A stretch of 50,590 nucleotides of DNA, from assembly GCA_934636465.1 (NCBI GenBank), contig CAKUAR010000015.1, forward strand, positions 1 through 50,590. Direction: 5' to 3'. This document shows, one piece after another, positions 1 to 8,059 of the stretch (positions are counted from its first letter, which is position 1; each line of letters opens with the position of its first letter). A program made the position numbers and the translations under genes. Under the pieces are notes generated by a model. It saw only the letters and a program-made list of their open reading frames with translations, was not told the origin of the DNA and ran no database searches. The DNA is from an uncultured Muribaculaceae bacterium. GTDB lineage: Bacteria; Bacteroidota; Bacteroidia; Bacteroidales; Muribaculaceae.

Positions 1-117
1 TATTTAATGTGACTGCAAAATTAGTTGAGTGTCAAAGGCCTTACAATACCAAATAGTGGCTAATTGGAGAAGCAAAAATCATCATTACTTGGTATTTATC
101 AACGTGACAAATGCAAG

Positions 118-148
118 TAACTTTGCAAGCGATAAACGAGTAGTTTTG
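118..148 (+). promoter_or_regulatory. Two tandem -7 promoter boxes upstream of the first gene
   Basis: Two perfect matches to the Bacteroidetes -7 consensus TAnnTTTG occur at 118-125 (TAACTTTG) and 141-148 (TAGTTTTG), 69 and 46 bases before the start at 187. Neither has a clean -33 TTTG at 19-21 bp, so which one is used cannot be decided. The rest of 1-186 shows no gene. Confidence 0.5.
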
Positions 149-186
149 CACAAGAAAAACATAATAACAAACTAATTTTAACAGAT

Positions 187-2001
187 ATGAAAAAAATCTT
201 TACGTTAGCAGCAGTGGCGTTGGCATCAATGAGCATGCTCGCAACTGCACAAACCGCAGAATGGGGAAAAGTCCTCACTGCAAATTATGCCGACAGAGAA
301 GGCACATCAATGACGGAGTCTTTGGCTGTGACCAGCGACGGTGTGGTGTGGCTTGGCCACGTGGGCTCTTACTCTGACAAAGACGGCTTGAAGCTGGGCG
401 ACACAGTGATAGGAAAAGGCACTGTATATACCGGCACATCAAGTTCTGGCAACGAAACATTCACCATGACCAAGACTGACAAGTCGGGAAATGTGAAGTG
501 GAGCATCTATTCGACAAACGGCGAGATTTTCTCTAACAACGACTGGGTGAAAGTGGGCAAGGACGGCAGCATATATGCAGCATTCTTGATGCGCCACACT
601 GACTCGCGCGGCACGGAGACTCCAGGCTTCGTTGACGCAACAGGCAATGAAACCAAACTGGCTGACTGGAATTGCATCAGCTCGATAGACAACATTGAGC
701 ATCGCTACTACAAGGCTTTGCTGATGAAGGTGAGTGCTGCCGGAGCAATTCAATGGATTCGCGAAGTGTATGCAGACCCAAGCCCTATTGCCGGATCGTC
801 AATTAAGGTGAACGGACTGCCTATATATGTGTATGACCTTGCAGTGACCGACAATGCCATCTATATGGCAGGCCGCTTTACGGCCTTGACAAAGTTCACA
901 AAGGCTGATGGCACAACAATAGACCTGACTCCTCACAATGTTGTGGGCTGGAACGGTGACTCGCAGCAAAGCGTTGGTGACATGTATGTGACGAAGTTTG
1001 ACTTGAATGGCTATGCAGAGAATACATTGACCACGACGGGCGTTGTGGCGTGTGAAACAATGCAAAAACTTTGTGTGAAAGACGGCAAATTCTACTTGTT
1101 CTCTTCTGTTAAGAGCGCAAAGAACTCAATCTGCAAGGACTATAAGATTGGTGACAAGACCTACGAGGTGCCTTCATATGTCAGTGCACTTGTGGCAGAG
1201 CTTGACGAGAACTTGAACGTTAAGTGGTCGCGCCTTTTCAAGGGAAGTGAAAACGCAAAGTCAAACAGTACTGGTATTCTGCAATATATGCATCTTAACA
1301 AAATTGATGATGACTTGTGGGTGACCGGTATGGGCCAATATACGTTGAGTAACGAAGATGGTACCAAGAAATTGGAAATGAAAGGTACAAACAACCAGGC
1401 ATTCATCATTCGTCTGAATGCAGAAGACGGAGAGTGGATTAACGCTGTTTCGGCACTTAAAGACTACACAACGGCAATCACAGGATACTTCGAACTGTTT
1501 GGCAGCGAAACAGACAAGAGCAAGGTGTGGGTGTATGGCTACAACTTTGGAGCCGATGGTGTGTTCTTGAGAGAATATAACAAAGACCTCACAACAGATA
1601 AAGACACCCAGGTGAAACTTATGAGCGGAGCAATGCCAACAGCATTTGCATCGGCAGTAGATGGTGATAAGCTATATATAGTGGCACGTGGCCGTGGCGA
1701 CATTAAATTGACAGGTTTGGACCAGTCGTTCTCAGTGTCGAAATTCGCTTCGATGTATGCTTGCTTCAAGTTGCCGTTCAAGATCTACACTGCAGTTGAC
1801 AACGTGGCTGCAAAGGCCGAGGCCAAAATTTATGGCACACAAGGCACACTGCACGTGGTGGCAGAGGAAGCAACCACAGTGAATGTGTATAATTTGACTG
1901 GCTCGCTTGTGGCAAAACTCAGCGTGGTGGCCGGCGACAACACCGTGGCTCTGCCAGCCGGCATATACATAGCCAACGGTCAAAAGGTGGTGGTGCGCTA
2001 A
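187..2001 (+). CDS. Secreted protein with type IX-like C-terminal sorting tail
   Basis: A 604-residue exported protein. Residues 1-22 form a signal peptide (MKK, hydrophobic core, ATAQ end). The body consists of beta-strand-like repeats with recurring phrases of the type 'VKVGKDGSIYAAF' and 'TDNAIYMAGRF', which resemble beta-propeller or SBBP-like surface proteins, but I do not recognise a named domain. The last 65 residues have the shape of a Por-secretion/T9SS type A tail: a strand with 'NVYNLTGSLVAKL', then 'VALPAGIYIANGQKVVVR' at the very end. The inferred site is the cell surface or medium; the substrate is unknown. It has its own upstream -7 boxes and a strong terminator behind it, so it is probably a single transcription unit. 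The gene at 48523 carries the same kind of tail. Confidence 0.85.
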   Translation: MKKIFTLAAVALASMSMLATAQTAEWGKVLTANYADREGTSMTESLAVTSDGVVWLGHVGSYSDKDGLKLGDTVIGKGTVYTGTSSSGNETFTMTKTDKSGNVKWSIYSTNGEIFSNNDWVKVGKDGSIYAAFLMRHTDSRGTETPGFVDATGNETKLADWNCISSIDNIEHRYYKALLMKVSAAGAIQWIREVYADPSPIAGSSIKVNGLPIYVYDLAVTDNAIYMAGRFTALTKFTKADGTTIDLTPHNVVGWNGDSQQSVGDMYVTKFDLNGYAENTLTTTGVVACETMQKLCVKDGKFYLFSSVKSAKNSICKDYKIGDKTYEVPSYVSALVAELDENLNVKWSRLFKGSENAKSNSTGILQYMHLNKIDDDLWVTGMGQYTLSNEDGTKKLEMKGTNNQAFIIRLNAEDGEWINAVSALKDYTTAITGYFELFGSETDKSKVWVYGYNFGADGVFLREYNKDLTTDKDTQVKLMSGAMPTAFASAVDGDKLYIVARGRGDIKLTGLDQSFSVSKFASMYACFKLPFKIYTAVDNVAAKAEAKIYGTQGTLHVVAEEATTVNVYNLTGSLVAKLSVVAGDNTVALPAGIYIANGQKVVVR

Positions 2002-2050
2002 TAAGCACACACGCATTACTCTCGAAGAAAAACGGATAATGATATGAATT

Positions 2051-2089
2051 GAGCGAGTCGTGATTGCCATTGTGGCAATGCGGCTCGCT
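2051..2089 (+). terminator. Rho-independent terminator after the first gene
   Basis: An outer stem AGCGAGTCG/CGGCTCGCT encloses an inner stem ATTGCCA/TGGCAAT, and the hairpin is followed by a short T-run (GCTTTTTGG). It lies 50 bases after the stop at 2001. Confidence 0.75.
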
Positions 2090-2160
2090 TGCTTTTTGGC
2101 ATTGCTATTACCGATTCTTATTAACTTTGGGGAGTTGTAAGACTCGAATTTTGAGATTAT

Positions 2161-2328
2161 ATGATGAAGAAACGTGCAAATGGACTTGTGGTTGGCCTTG
2201 GCGCAATGTGTGCAGGGCTTGCGTGCTGCAGCCTGTTTGTCACCCTAGGTCAGATGGCGAGAAAAAGAGATGTGTCGCCTGCCGCTGCCGACACTGCGCA
2301 CCTTGACGGCGGCAGCTCGGCGCAATAG
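2161..2328 (+). CDS. 55-residue putative single-span membrane peptide
   Basis: A short frame from ATG 2161 to TAG 2326-2328 encodes 55 residues beginning MMKKRANGL. A basic N-terminus is followed by one hydrophobic segment (about residues 8-30, rich in Gly, Ala, Cys, Leu) and a polar tail ending GGSSAQ. This is the layout of a signal-anchor or small inner-membrane protein. A Cys pair in the hydrophobic part (GLACCS) hints at a lipobox but does not match the consensus well. A perfect -7 element TAACTTTG at 2122-2129 lies 31 bases before the start, and a terminator separates it from the previous gene, so it would be its own unit. I do not recognise the family. It could be a chance frame, but promoter, start and composition fit together. 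Confidence 0.45.
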   Translation: MMKKRANGLVVGLGAMCAGLACCSLFVTLGQMARKRDVSPAAADTAHLDGGSSAQ

Positions 2329-2378
2329 CGGTCGAATGTGGCAAAAATTGCTAAAAAGCGATAAAATGGCAAATCGTG

Positions 2379-2410
2379 TTTGTGATTGTGAATGTATTGC
2401 ACTATCTTTG
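2379..2410 (+). promoter_or_regulatory. Bacteroidetes-type promoter of the TPR lipoprotein gene
   Basis: -33 TTTG at 2379-2382, a 20-bp spacer, and -7 TATCTTTG at 2403-2410, 35 bases before the ATG at 2446. This is one of the best promoter matches in the window. Confidence 0.75.
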
Positions 2411-2445
2411 GATAGAAAAGAGTAAAGAACTGATAAAAATGTAAT

Positions 2446-4128
2446 ATGATGAGAAAAGGTCTGATTTTGACAGCGGCTGTGGGGTGCATGGTGCTCACGG
2501 GCTGCAATAAAAAGATGAGTGATTTTAAGGCTGAGTATTTTTCTACCAACCCTAACCCTCTGGCTGTGGTGGGCGAAAAAGTGCCAGCAACTGTTACCGC
2601 CAACATACCTCAAAAATTCTTCCAGAAGAATGCCGAGGTGACGGTGACTCCAACCCTCGTGTATGCTGGCAAGGAGAGCAAGTCGAACCCAAGCATGATG
2701 CAGGGCGAGAAGGTGCGCGGCAACTATCCGGTGGTGTCGTATGCCAATGGCGGCACTGTGACGATTCCTGCCAATTATGATTATGAGGCCGACATGCAGA
2801 GCAGTGACCTCTATCTTGACTTCAACGTGAAGCAGGGCAAAAAGACTTACACGCTGCCACGCGTGAAGGTGGCAAAGGGCGTGGTTTCGACAGCTACACT
2901 TGCCGACGCCGCTACCGTGACTCCGGCTGTGGCTCCCGACAAATTTCAGCGCATAATCAACGAGAAATATAGCGCCGACATCAAATTCCTTATCAACCAG
3001 ACAAATATCCGCGCAAGCGAATTGCGTCAGGCAAGCCTTGGCGACCTGCACAAGACTATCAAGGAAGCTCAAAAGGACGCTAAAAAAGAGGTTGAGGGAA
3101 TCAACATTTCTTCGTATGCCTCACCTGAAGGCGGTGTGAAACTCAACACCCGCATTGCTTCGGGCCGTGAGAAGAACACAAAGGCATATCTGAACAAGGA
3201 GCTGAAGAAAAACAAGATTTCAGAAACCGGAAGTCTGACTGCCGACTTCACAGCCCAAGACTGGGACGGATTTCAGAAACTGGTGAGCGCAAGCAATATT
3301 CAAGACAAAGACTTGATTTTGAGTGTGCTGTCGATGTATAAAGACCCGGAGAAGCGCGAGCGTGAAATACGCAACCTGTCGTCGGTGTTTGACCAACTTG
3401 CTAAAGAGGTGCTTCCGAAACTGCGTTACTCTCGCCTCACTGCCTCTATCAACACCATTGGCAAGACCGATGAGGAGATGAAAGAGGCTTATGAGAAAGA
3501 CCCTGCCACTCTCAATGTGGAAGAGTTGCTCTATTATGCCAACACTTTGACCGGCAACGACAAGGCTAAAGCCTATAAGGAGTGCACCGAGGTGTATCCT
3601 AACGACTATCGTGGCTACAACAACTTGGGTTTGTGCCAATATAAGGCTAAGGACTACAAGAGCGCAAAGGCAAACTTTGAGAAGGCTGCAAGCCTTAATC
3701 CCCAGAGCAATGAGGCTAAGATGAACCTCGGTTTGTGCTCGCTGCTGGCTCGCAACTATGAGGACGCTAACCAGAAACTCGGCAGCGCTGCCGGTGTGAA
3801 GGAACTTGGCGAGGCTCTGGGTGTGTATTACATCAAGACTGGTGACTACAATGCCGCCGTCAATGCCTTTGGCGATGCCAAGACTAACAATGCTGCTCTG
3901 GCTCAAATCCTGACTAAGGACTACAGCAAGGCTAAGAATACTCTGGCCTCGATTGTGGAGCCTGACGCCGTGACATATTATCTGATGGCTCTGCTTGGCG
4001 CACGCACTAACAACGAGAGCATGGTGACAAGCAATCTGCGTCAGGCCGTGAAGCTCGACAGCAAGTTGGCTTCGCGTGCTAAGAATGACTTGGAGTTTGC
4101 CAAGTTCAATCTGTCGGGTGTGATTTGA
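2446..4128 (+). CDS. TPR lipoprotein with OmpA-like central region
   Basis: A 560-residue envelope lipoprotein. The N-terminus MMRKGLILTAAVGCMVLTGCNKK is a type II signal with lipobox LTGC (Cys at about 20). Residues 25-150 are beta-rich. The middle contains 'INISSYASPEGGVKLNTRIASGRE', similar to the core of OmpA-type peptidoglycan-associated domains (a conserved Ser/Asn-Arg region where an extended sugar-binding loop sits). From about residue 380 tetratricopeptide repeats follow, for example 'YNNLGLCQYKAKDYKSAKANF' split over a helix pair. Proteins of this build are common in Bacteroidales and are thought to link outer membrane and cell wall or to scaffold complexes; the actual partner is unknown. 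The gene has its own promoter and is followed by a terminator-like hairpin at 4151-4187. Confidence 0.8.
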   Translation: MMRKGLILTAAVGCMVLTGCNKKMSDFKAEYFSTNPNPLAVVGEKVPATVTANIPQKFFQKNAEVTVTPTLVYAGKESKSNPSMMQGEKVRGNYPVVSYANGGTVTIPANYDYEADMQSSDLYLDFNVKQGKKTYTLPRVKVAKGVVSTATLADAATVTPAVAPDKFQRIINEKYSADIKFLINQTNIRASELRQASLGDLHKTIKEAQKDAKKEVEGINISSYASPEGGVKLNTRIASGREKNTKAYLNKELKKNKISETGSLTADFTAQDWDGFQKLVSASNIQDKDLILSVLSMYKDPEKREREIRNLSSVFDQLAKEVLPKLRYSRLTASINTIGKTDEEMKEAYEKDPATLNVEELLYYANTLTGNDKAKAYKECTEVYPNDYRGYNNLGLCQYKAKDYKSAKANFEKAASLNPQSNEAKMNLGLCSLLARNYEDANQKLGSAAGVKELGEALGVYYIKTGDYNAAVNAFGDAKTNNAALAQILTKDYSKAKNTLASIVEPDAVTYYLMALLGARTNNESMVTSNLRQAVKLDSKLASRAKNDLEFAKFNLSGVI

Positions 4129-4150
4129 AATAAATACATACTAAAAATAG

Positions 4151-4195
4151 GGATTCGGGGTTCTGCTGCGCAGAGCTCCGAATTTTCTTTTGTGG
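4151..4195 (+). terminator. Terminator after the TPR lipoprotein
   Basis: The arms ATTCGGGG and CTCCGAAT flank TTCTGCTGCGCAGAG, which has its own CTGC/GCAG fold, and the hairpin is followed by TTTTCTTTT. Confidence 0.65.
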
Positions 4196-4199
4196 GTGC

Positions 4200-4470
4200 T
4201 ATACGCGTACCTCCGGCACGCTGTGGCGTGGGTGGAGTCGTGTCCGCCGACCGTCGCTGCGCTCCTCAGTCGGCGGTTACCAATAAACATGTGCCTCCGG
4301 CACATTGCCGCCTGGCGCTGCCTGCTGTTGGGGTGGCTGCGATGGGTGGTGTAGGTGATGTGCGTGCGACGCAGTGGTGGAGAATGGGGGTGTAGTCGCT
4401 GTGCGCTGCATGGGCGGGTGGGGTGCTGTGGCGCATGGGGTGGTGGGTGCTCGGTCAGTGAGGGAGGGAA
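4200..4470. repeat. GC-rich spacer with palindromic CCTCCGGCAC motifs
   Basis: A gene-free stretch of unusual base composition between two AT-rich flanks. CCTCCGGCAC occurs at 4210-4219 and 4294-4303, the second inside the palindrome GTGCCTCCGGCAC. A perfect 8-bp inverted repeat CCGCCGAC/GTCGGCGG lies at 4244-4251 and 4269-4276 with GTCGCTGCGCTCC-like sequence in the loop. After 4320 it becomes GT-rich and low in complexity. An open frame at 4192-4395 exists but has no protein-like features. It resembles dispersed palindromic intergenic elements; the function is unknown. Confidence 0.5.
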
Positions 4471-4502
4471 TTAAACTTTTGGGGTAAAAAGGTATCTAAT
4501 GT

Positions 4503-4532
4503 TTTGGATTGCAAAATTTTTTACGACATTTG
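4503..4532 (+). promoter_or_regulatory. Probable promoter of the Sel1-GYF pair
   Basis: -33 TTTG at 4503-4506 and a near-consensus -7 GACATTTG at 4525-4532, spacer 18 bp, ending 26 bases before ATG 4559. If used, this rules out translation from the upstream in-frame codon at 4499. Confidence 0.5.
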
Positions 4533-4558
4533 CAAAAGGAAAAATAAATAATAGAAAT

Positions 4559-5323
4559 ATGAAAAAATTATTGTTATCAGTTTGTGCATTGGCACTTGCA
4601 TTTGGTGTTCAGGCTCAAAAAGCCCAGAAAACGCAGAGCGATGCCGAGCTTGGCAAAAAATGGTATGTGGCTGAACGTTATTCAAAGGCGTTGCCTTATT
4701 TGGAGAGGGCGTCGGAAGCCGGTGATGTGGATAGCAAGGCTCGCCTTGCCTATATGATTTACACCGCACAGGTGCCGGAATACAGCATGGACCAAGACGA
4801 GGCCATGAATATGCTTGACGAGTGCATAGAGAAAGGCTCTACCTTGGCTATGGAACGCAAGGGCATGTGCTTGCTGGCTTTTCCGCCTGAAACTAAGGAA
4901 AACCGATTGAAAGCCATTGAAATCTTGAAGGAAGCATCGGACAAAGGCAGTGGTGACGCTTCGGCAAACCTCTTTAACGCATACGCAAACGGAATAACTT
5001 CGTATGCCCGCAATGAGGTGTATGTGGAGCCTAACGACTCGTTGGCACTTGTGTATATCAAGAAGGCTTGTGAGCAGGGCAACCAGACCGGCAAGGCGTT
5101 TGTGGGTCTGTACACATATAACGGCACAAAGGGCTACACGCAGGACAAGGCTGCCGGTGTGAAGATGATGGAAGAGGCCAACGCCATGAGCACACGCTTC
5201 TTTGCCACCGACTGCTTTGAGCCGGCAAAGGCTCTGGTGGAGTATTACAAGGTCAATGGTCGGACTGCAAAAGCCACACCGATAGTGACTTTGCTCAAGA
5301 AATTCCACCCGACTGAATATTGA
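4559..5323 (+). CDS. Exported Sel1-repeat protein
   Basis: A 254-residue protein. The start at 4559 (MKKLLLSVCALALAFGVQAQ) gives a clean signal peptide; the longer frame from 4499 would put an unlikely 20-residue extension in front of it. After the signal come Sel1-like/TPR-like helix pairs: 'AERYSKALPYLERASEAGDVDSKARLAY', 'EILKEASDKGSGDASANLFNAY' and 'YIKKACEQGNQTGKAFVGLY' in spaced order, each with the A..G...A pattern of Sel1 repeats. Such repeats act as protein-binding scaffolds, probably periplasmic here. The next gene starts 30 bases downstream, so the two are likely co-transcribed. The binding partner is unknown. Confidence 0.8.
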   Translation: MKKLLLSVCALALAFGVQAQKAQKTQSDAELGKKWYVAERYSKALPYLERASEAGDVDSKARLAYMIYTAQVPEYSMDQDEAMNMLDECIEKGSTLAMERKGMCLLAFPPETKENRLKAIEILKEASDKGSGDASANLFNAYANGITSYARNEVYVEPNDSLALVYIKKACEQGNQTGKAFVGLYTYNGTKGYTQDKAAGVKMMEEANAMSTRFFATDCFEPAKALVEYYKVNGRTAKATPIVTLLKKFHPTEY

Positions 5324-5353
5324 AAAATAACCACAAAACACGTTAATTGAGAT

Positions 5354-5899
5354 ATGCTATATTATTATTCTTTGGAAGGCAAGCAGCTTGGCCCTGTGGA
5401 AGAGGGTCAGCTCGTGGCTATGGGCGTGACCCGCAACACCCTGGTGTGGTGTGAGGGCATGACCGAGTGGCAACCGGCAGGCAGTGTGACCGCACTGCAA
5501 TATTTGTTTGACCCTGGAGTGCAAACGCCTCCGCCGCCAAGTCAGCCGCAACAACCGCAGCAAGCAGCCTACGCACAGCCTCAAAATTATGCTCCAATGC
5601 CAAAGACGTGGCAGACAGAGGCTCTGGTGATTACGCTGGTGTCGTTTTTGTGCTGCTCAAACCTGATTTCGGGCGTGATAGGCATAGTGGCTCTGGTGAA
5701 GTCGGGCAGCGTGTCGAGCTCATATCGAATGGGCGATTACGCTGCTGCGCAAGCAGCCTCGCAAGAGGCTGGCCGCTTGACCAAGATTGCCTTTTGGATA
5801 GCGATAGGCTGGGTGTTGGTGTTGCTGGTATTAATAGGGATTTTTGCTGTAAGTGCCGGTGGAGTATTGGCACTGGCTGACTCATCTATGCCTTGCTGA
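5354..5899 (+). CDS. GYF_2 and CD225/dispanin-like membrane protein, copy 1
   Basis: A 181-residue protein in three parts. Residues 1-55 form a GYF_2-type domain (MLYYYSLEGKQLGPVEEGQL, then 'TLVWCEGMTEWQPAG'), a peptide-binding fold common in Bacteroidetes membrane proteins. Residues 56-85 are a Pro/Gln-rich linker. Residues 90-175 hold two hydrophobic segments around a polar loop with 'SSSYRMGDYAAAQAASQEAGRLTKIAF', split here, matching the CD225/dispanin pattern in which the loop between two membrane segments carries an 'A...S..A...' motif. The exact function in bacteria is unknown. It follows the Sel1 gene by 30 bases and precedes a terminator. A paralogue with the same design lies at 41636. 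Confidence 0.75.
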   Translation: MLYYYSLEGKQLGPVEEGQLVAMGVTRNTLVWCEGMTEWQPAGSVTALQYLFDPGVQTPPPPSQPQQPQQAAYAQPQNYAPMPKTWQTEALVITLVSFLCCSNLISGVIGIVALVKSGSVSSSYRMGDYAAAQAASQEAGRLTKIAFWIAIGWVLVLLVLIGIFAVSAGGVLALADSSMPC

Positions 5900-5929
5900 C
5901 GAGTAGCGGTTTAGACAAGAAATTATGTG

Positions 5930-5969
5930 AAAAAAGATGTGGCTGCGGCTGTCAGCACACATCTTTTTT
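5930..5969 (+). terminator. Terminator after the Sel1-GYF operon
   Basis: Perfect 12-bp stem AAAAAAGATGTG/CACATCTTTTTT followed by a T-rich run. Confidence 0.85.
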
Positions 5970-5979
5970 GTCTTTTTTG

Positions 5980-6009
5980 TTGTTTTGCATATAATTATGT
6001 ATAAATTTG
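5980..6009 (+). promoter_or_regulatory. Promoter of the succinate CoA-transferase gene
   Basis: -33 TTG at 5980-5982, 19-bp spacer, perfect -7 TAAATTTG at 6002-6009; the ATG follows at 6077. Confidence 0.65.
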
Positions 6010-6076
6010 CAGAGGAGCTTTCTGACTCCGGCGACATACAATTAAAAACTATAAAACAAACAATAGAAGAAAGAAG

Positions 6077-7579
6077 ATGATTTATCCAGTATTTACTCCC
6101 GAAGAGGCCGCAGAATACATTCAGAACGGAATGACGATAGGCGTTTCGGGATTTACTATTCCGGGCAATCCTAAAGTGATTCCGCCGGCAATCGCCCAAA
6201 AGGCACTTCGCGAGCATGAGGCAGGACGTGAATTCAAGGTGAATATAATGAGCGGCGCGTCGAGCAACGACCAGACCGACGGTGAGCTGTCGCGCGCACA
6301 CGCCATCAACATGCGTGCGCCCTATCAGTCGAGCCCGGAGCTGCGCAAGCGCATCAACGGACACGAGTTGCACTACAACGACCGCCACTTGAGCGAGATG
6401 GCCGAAGAGTTCCGCAAGGGCTTCTGGGGTAAGATGGACGTAGCCATAATAGAGGCACAAAGCATAACCGACGACGGCGAGATAGTGCTGGGCACTGCCG
6501 TGGGCAACTCACCCACATGGCTGCAGTGCGCTGACAAGGTGATGGTGGAGATTAATGACCAAATTCCGGAGACGATACGCGGCTTGCACGACATATATGT
6601 GCCGCTCGACCCGCCTTATCGCCGCGAGATACCTATCTACACGCCTCACGACAGAGCCGGCTCGGCAACAGCCCACGTTGACCCCAAGAAGGTGCTGTGT
6701 GTGGTTCGCTCGTCGATGCCGCTTGGCAAGAACACGCCGTTCACGCCGGTTGACGACACTACGCTCAGGATAGGCGCAAACGTGTGCGACTTCCTGGTGA
6801 ATGAAATGAAGCAGGGCCGCATGCCCAAGTCGTTCTTGCCAGTGCAGAGCGGTGTGGGCAACATAGCCAATGCCGTGCTTGACGCCCTGGATAAGAGCAC
6901 CGACATACCGGCATTTGAAATCTACACCGAGGTGGCACAAGACACAGTGCTCAAGCTGCTTGAGAGCGGTCGCTGCCGTTTTGCCAGCACTTGTTCGCTG
7001 ACCATGAGCCACGACAAGGTGATGGAATTCTTTGACAACATAGACAAGCTGCACGACAAGCTGCTCATGCGTCCGAGCGAAATCAGCAACAACCCGGAGG
7101 TAATAAGACGTCTGGGTGTGATTTCGATGAACACTGCCATTGAGGTTGACCTGTTTGGCAACGTGAACTCATCGCACATCAGTGGAACCAAGCTGATGAA
7201 CGGAATAGGCGGCAGCGGCGACTTCACGCGCAACGCCTATGTGAGCATTTTCCTGTGCCCGTCAATCAAGAAAGATGACTGCATAAGCACCATAGTGCCT
7301 ATGGTGACCCATGTGGATCACACGATACATTCCGTAGATGTAATCATCACCGACCAGGGTGTGGCCGACCTGCGCGCCAAAGACCCGATTCAGGCAGCCG
7401 AAGAAATCATAGAGCATGCAGCCGCTCCGGAATATCGTCCGCTGCTGCGCGAATACTTGAAGCTGTCGAAGGGTGGACACATAGTGCAGAATCTGGACTT
7501 GGCTTTGTCGTTCCACCGCACACTGCAAAAAGAGGGCGACATGCGCAAGACTGACTACAGCAAATATATGACAGACTGA
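6077..7579 (+). CDS. Succinate/acetate (propionate) CoA-transferase
   Basis: A 500-residue enzyme of the acetyl-CoA hydrolase/transferase family, closest in appearance to succinate CoA-transferases (ScpC/Cat1/AarC type). These move CoA between succinyl-CoA and acetate or propionate. Visible marks are the N-terminal 'GMTIGVSGFTIPGNPK' glycine motif (about residues 18-33), 'QSGVGNIANAVLDAL' near 257-272, and 'FEIYTEV' at about 280-286, whose Glu near 285 is the expected catalytic residue that forms the CoA thioester. The length is that expected for the family. It has its own promoter and a strong terminator. In this organism it would link the succinate made by fumarate reductase (26470-29937) to propionate or acetate output. 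The exact acyl preference cannot be read from the sequence. Confidence 0.9.
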   Translation: MIYPVFTPEEAAEYIQNGMTIGVSGFTIPGNPKVIPPAIAQKALREHEAGREFKVNIMSGASSNDQTDGELSRAHAINMRAPYQSSPELRKRINGHELHYNDRHLSEMAEEFRKGFWGKMDVAIIEAQSITDDGEIVLGTAVGNSPTWLQCADKVMVEINDQIPETIRGLHDIYVPLDPPYRREIPIYTPHDRAGSATAHVDPKKVLCVVRSSMPLGKNTPFTPVDDTTLRIGANVCDFLVNEMKQGRMPKSFLPVQSGVGNIANAVLDALDKSTDIPAFEIYTEVAQDTVLKLLESGRCRFASTCSLTMSHDKVMEFFDNIDKLHDKLLMRPSEISNNPEVIRRLGVISMNTAIEVDLFGNVNSSHISGTKLMNGIGGSGDFTRNAYVSIFLCPSIKKDDCISTIVPMVTHVDHTIHSVDVIITDQGVADLRAKDPIQAAEEIIEHAAAPEYRPLLREYLKLSKGGHIVQNLDLALSFHRTLQKEGDMRKTDYSKYMTD

Positions 7580-7601
7580 TGCGCCACGTGCAACCGGCAT
7601 A

Positions 7602-7642
7602 GTGGGGGAGAACGCAGCTCATTGGGCGGAGTTCTCCCCCAC
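7602..7642 (+). terminator. Terminator after the CoA-transferase
   Basis: Perfect 12-bp stem GTGGGGGAGAAC/GTTCTCCCCCAC. The T-run behind it is weak (CGTTTTGTG). Confidence 0.75.
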
Positions 7643-7692
7643 ACGTTTTGTGCCGCCAACAGATGCTGTGATGCAAAGAATTGTGAAAAGTG

Positions 7693-7723
7693 TTGACAAA
7701 CGGACTATATTGTTGTAATTTTG
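7693..7723 (+). promoter_or_regulatory. Promoter of the DUF3098-uppP-truB-queA operon
   Basis: -33 TTG at 7693-7695, 20-bp spacer, perfect -7 TAATTTTG at 7716-7723; first ATG at 7785. Confidence 0.7.
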
Positions 7724-7784
7724 CAGACAAATTGGATTAAAGTGGCGTGTTGTGCCGCTTTGCAAACATTAAAAACAACTGACA

Positions 7785-8054
7785 ATGGCTTCATCTGACG
7801 AGAAAAAAGTGAACAAGACAGAAAAATCAGATATGGCAATGCTGCCGCTCGGCAAGACAAACTTCGTGCTGATAGGCGTGTGTATTGTGCTGATAGTGGT
7901 GGGATTTGCCATGATGAACGGCAGCAGCAACCAGGGTGCCACGTTCAATGGCGACATCTTCAACTCCACACGCACTGTGGTGGCTCCGTTTATCACCTTT
8001 GTGGGCTTCGTGCTCATGGTGGTGGCAATAATGTTTAAGGGCAAGAAAAAATAA
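7785..8054 (+). CDS. DUF3098 small membrane protein
   Basis: An 89-residue protein. A charged N-terminus (about 1-20) is followed by 'LPLGKTNFVLIGVCIVLIVVGF' (first membrane helix about 25-45), the marker 'GDIFNSTRTVVAPFITF', and a second helix of about 18 residues before a Lys-rich end. This is the layout of DUF3098, a Bacteroidetes family found next to uppP. The uppP start lies 5 bases after its stop, so they are co-transcribed. The role is unknown; a link to envelope lipid-carrier recycling is an inference from context only. Confidence 0.85.
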   Translation: MASSDEKKVNKTEKSDMAMLPLGKTNFVLIGVCIVLIVVGFAMMNGSSNQGATFNGDIFNSTRTVVAPFITFVGFVLMVVAIMFKGKKK

Positions 8055-8059
8055 GATAG

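Noticed and set aside
4192..4395. Open frame of 67 residues in the GC-rich spacer
   Set aside because: The translation is Arg/Ala/Pro-rich without pattern, there is no promoter, and the DNA is explained by palindromic repeats.
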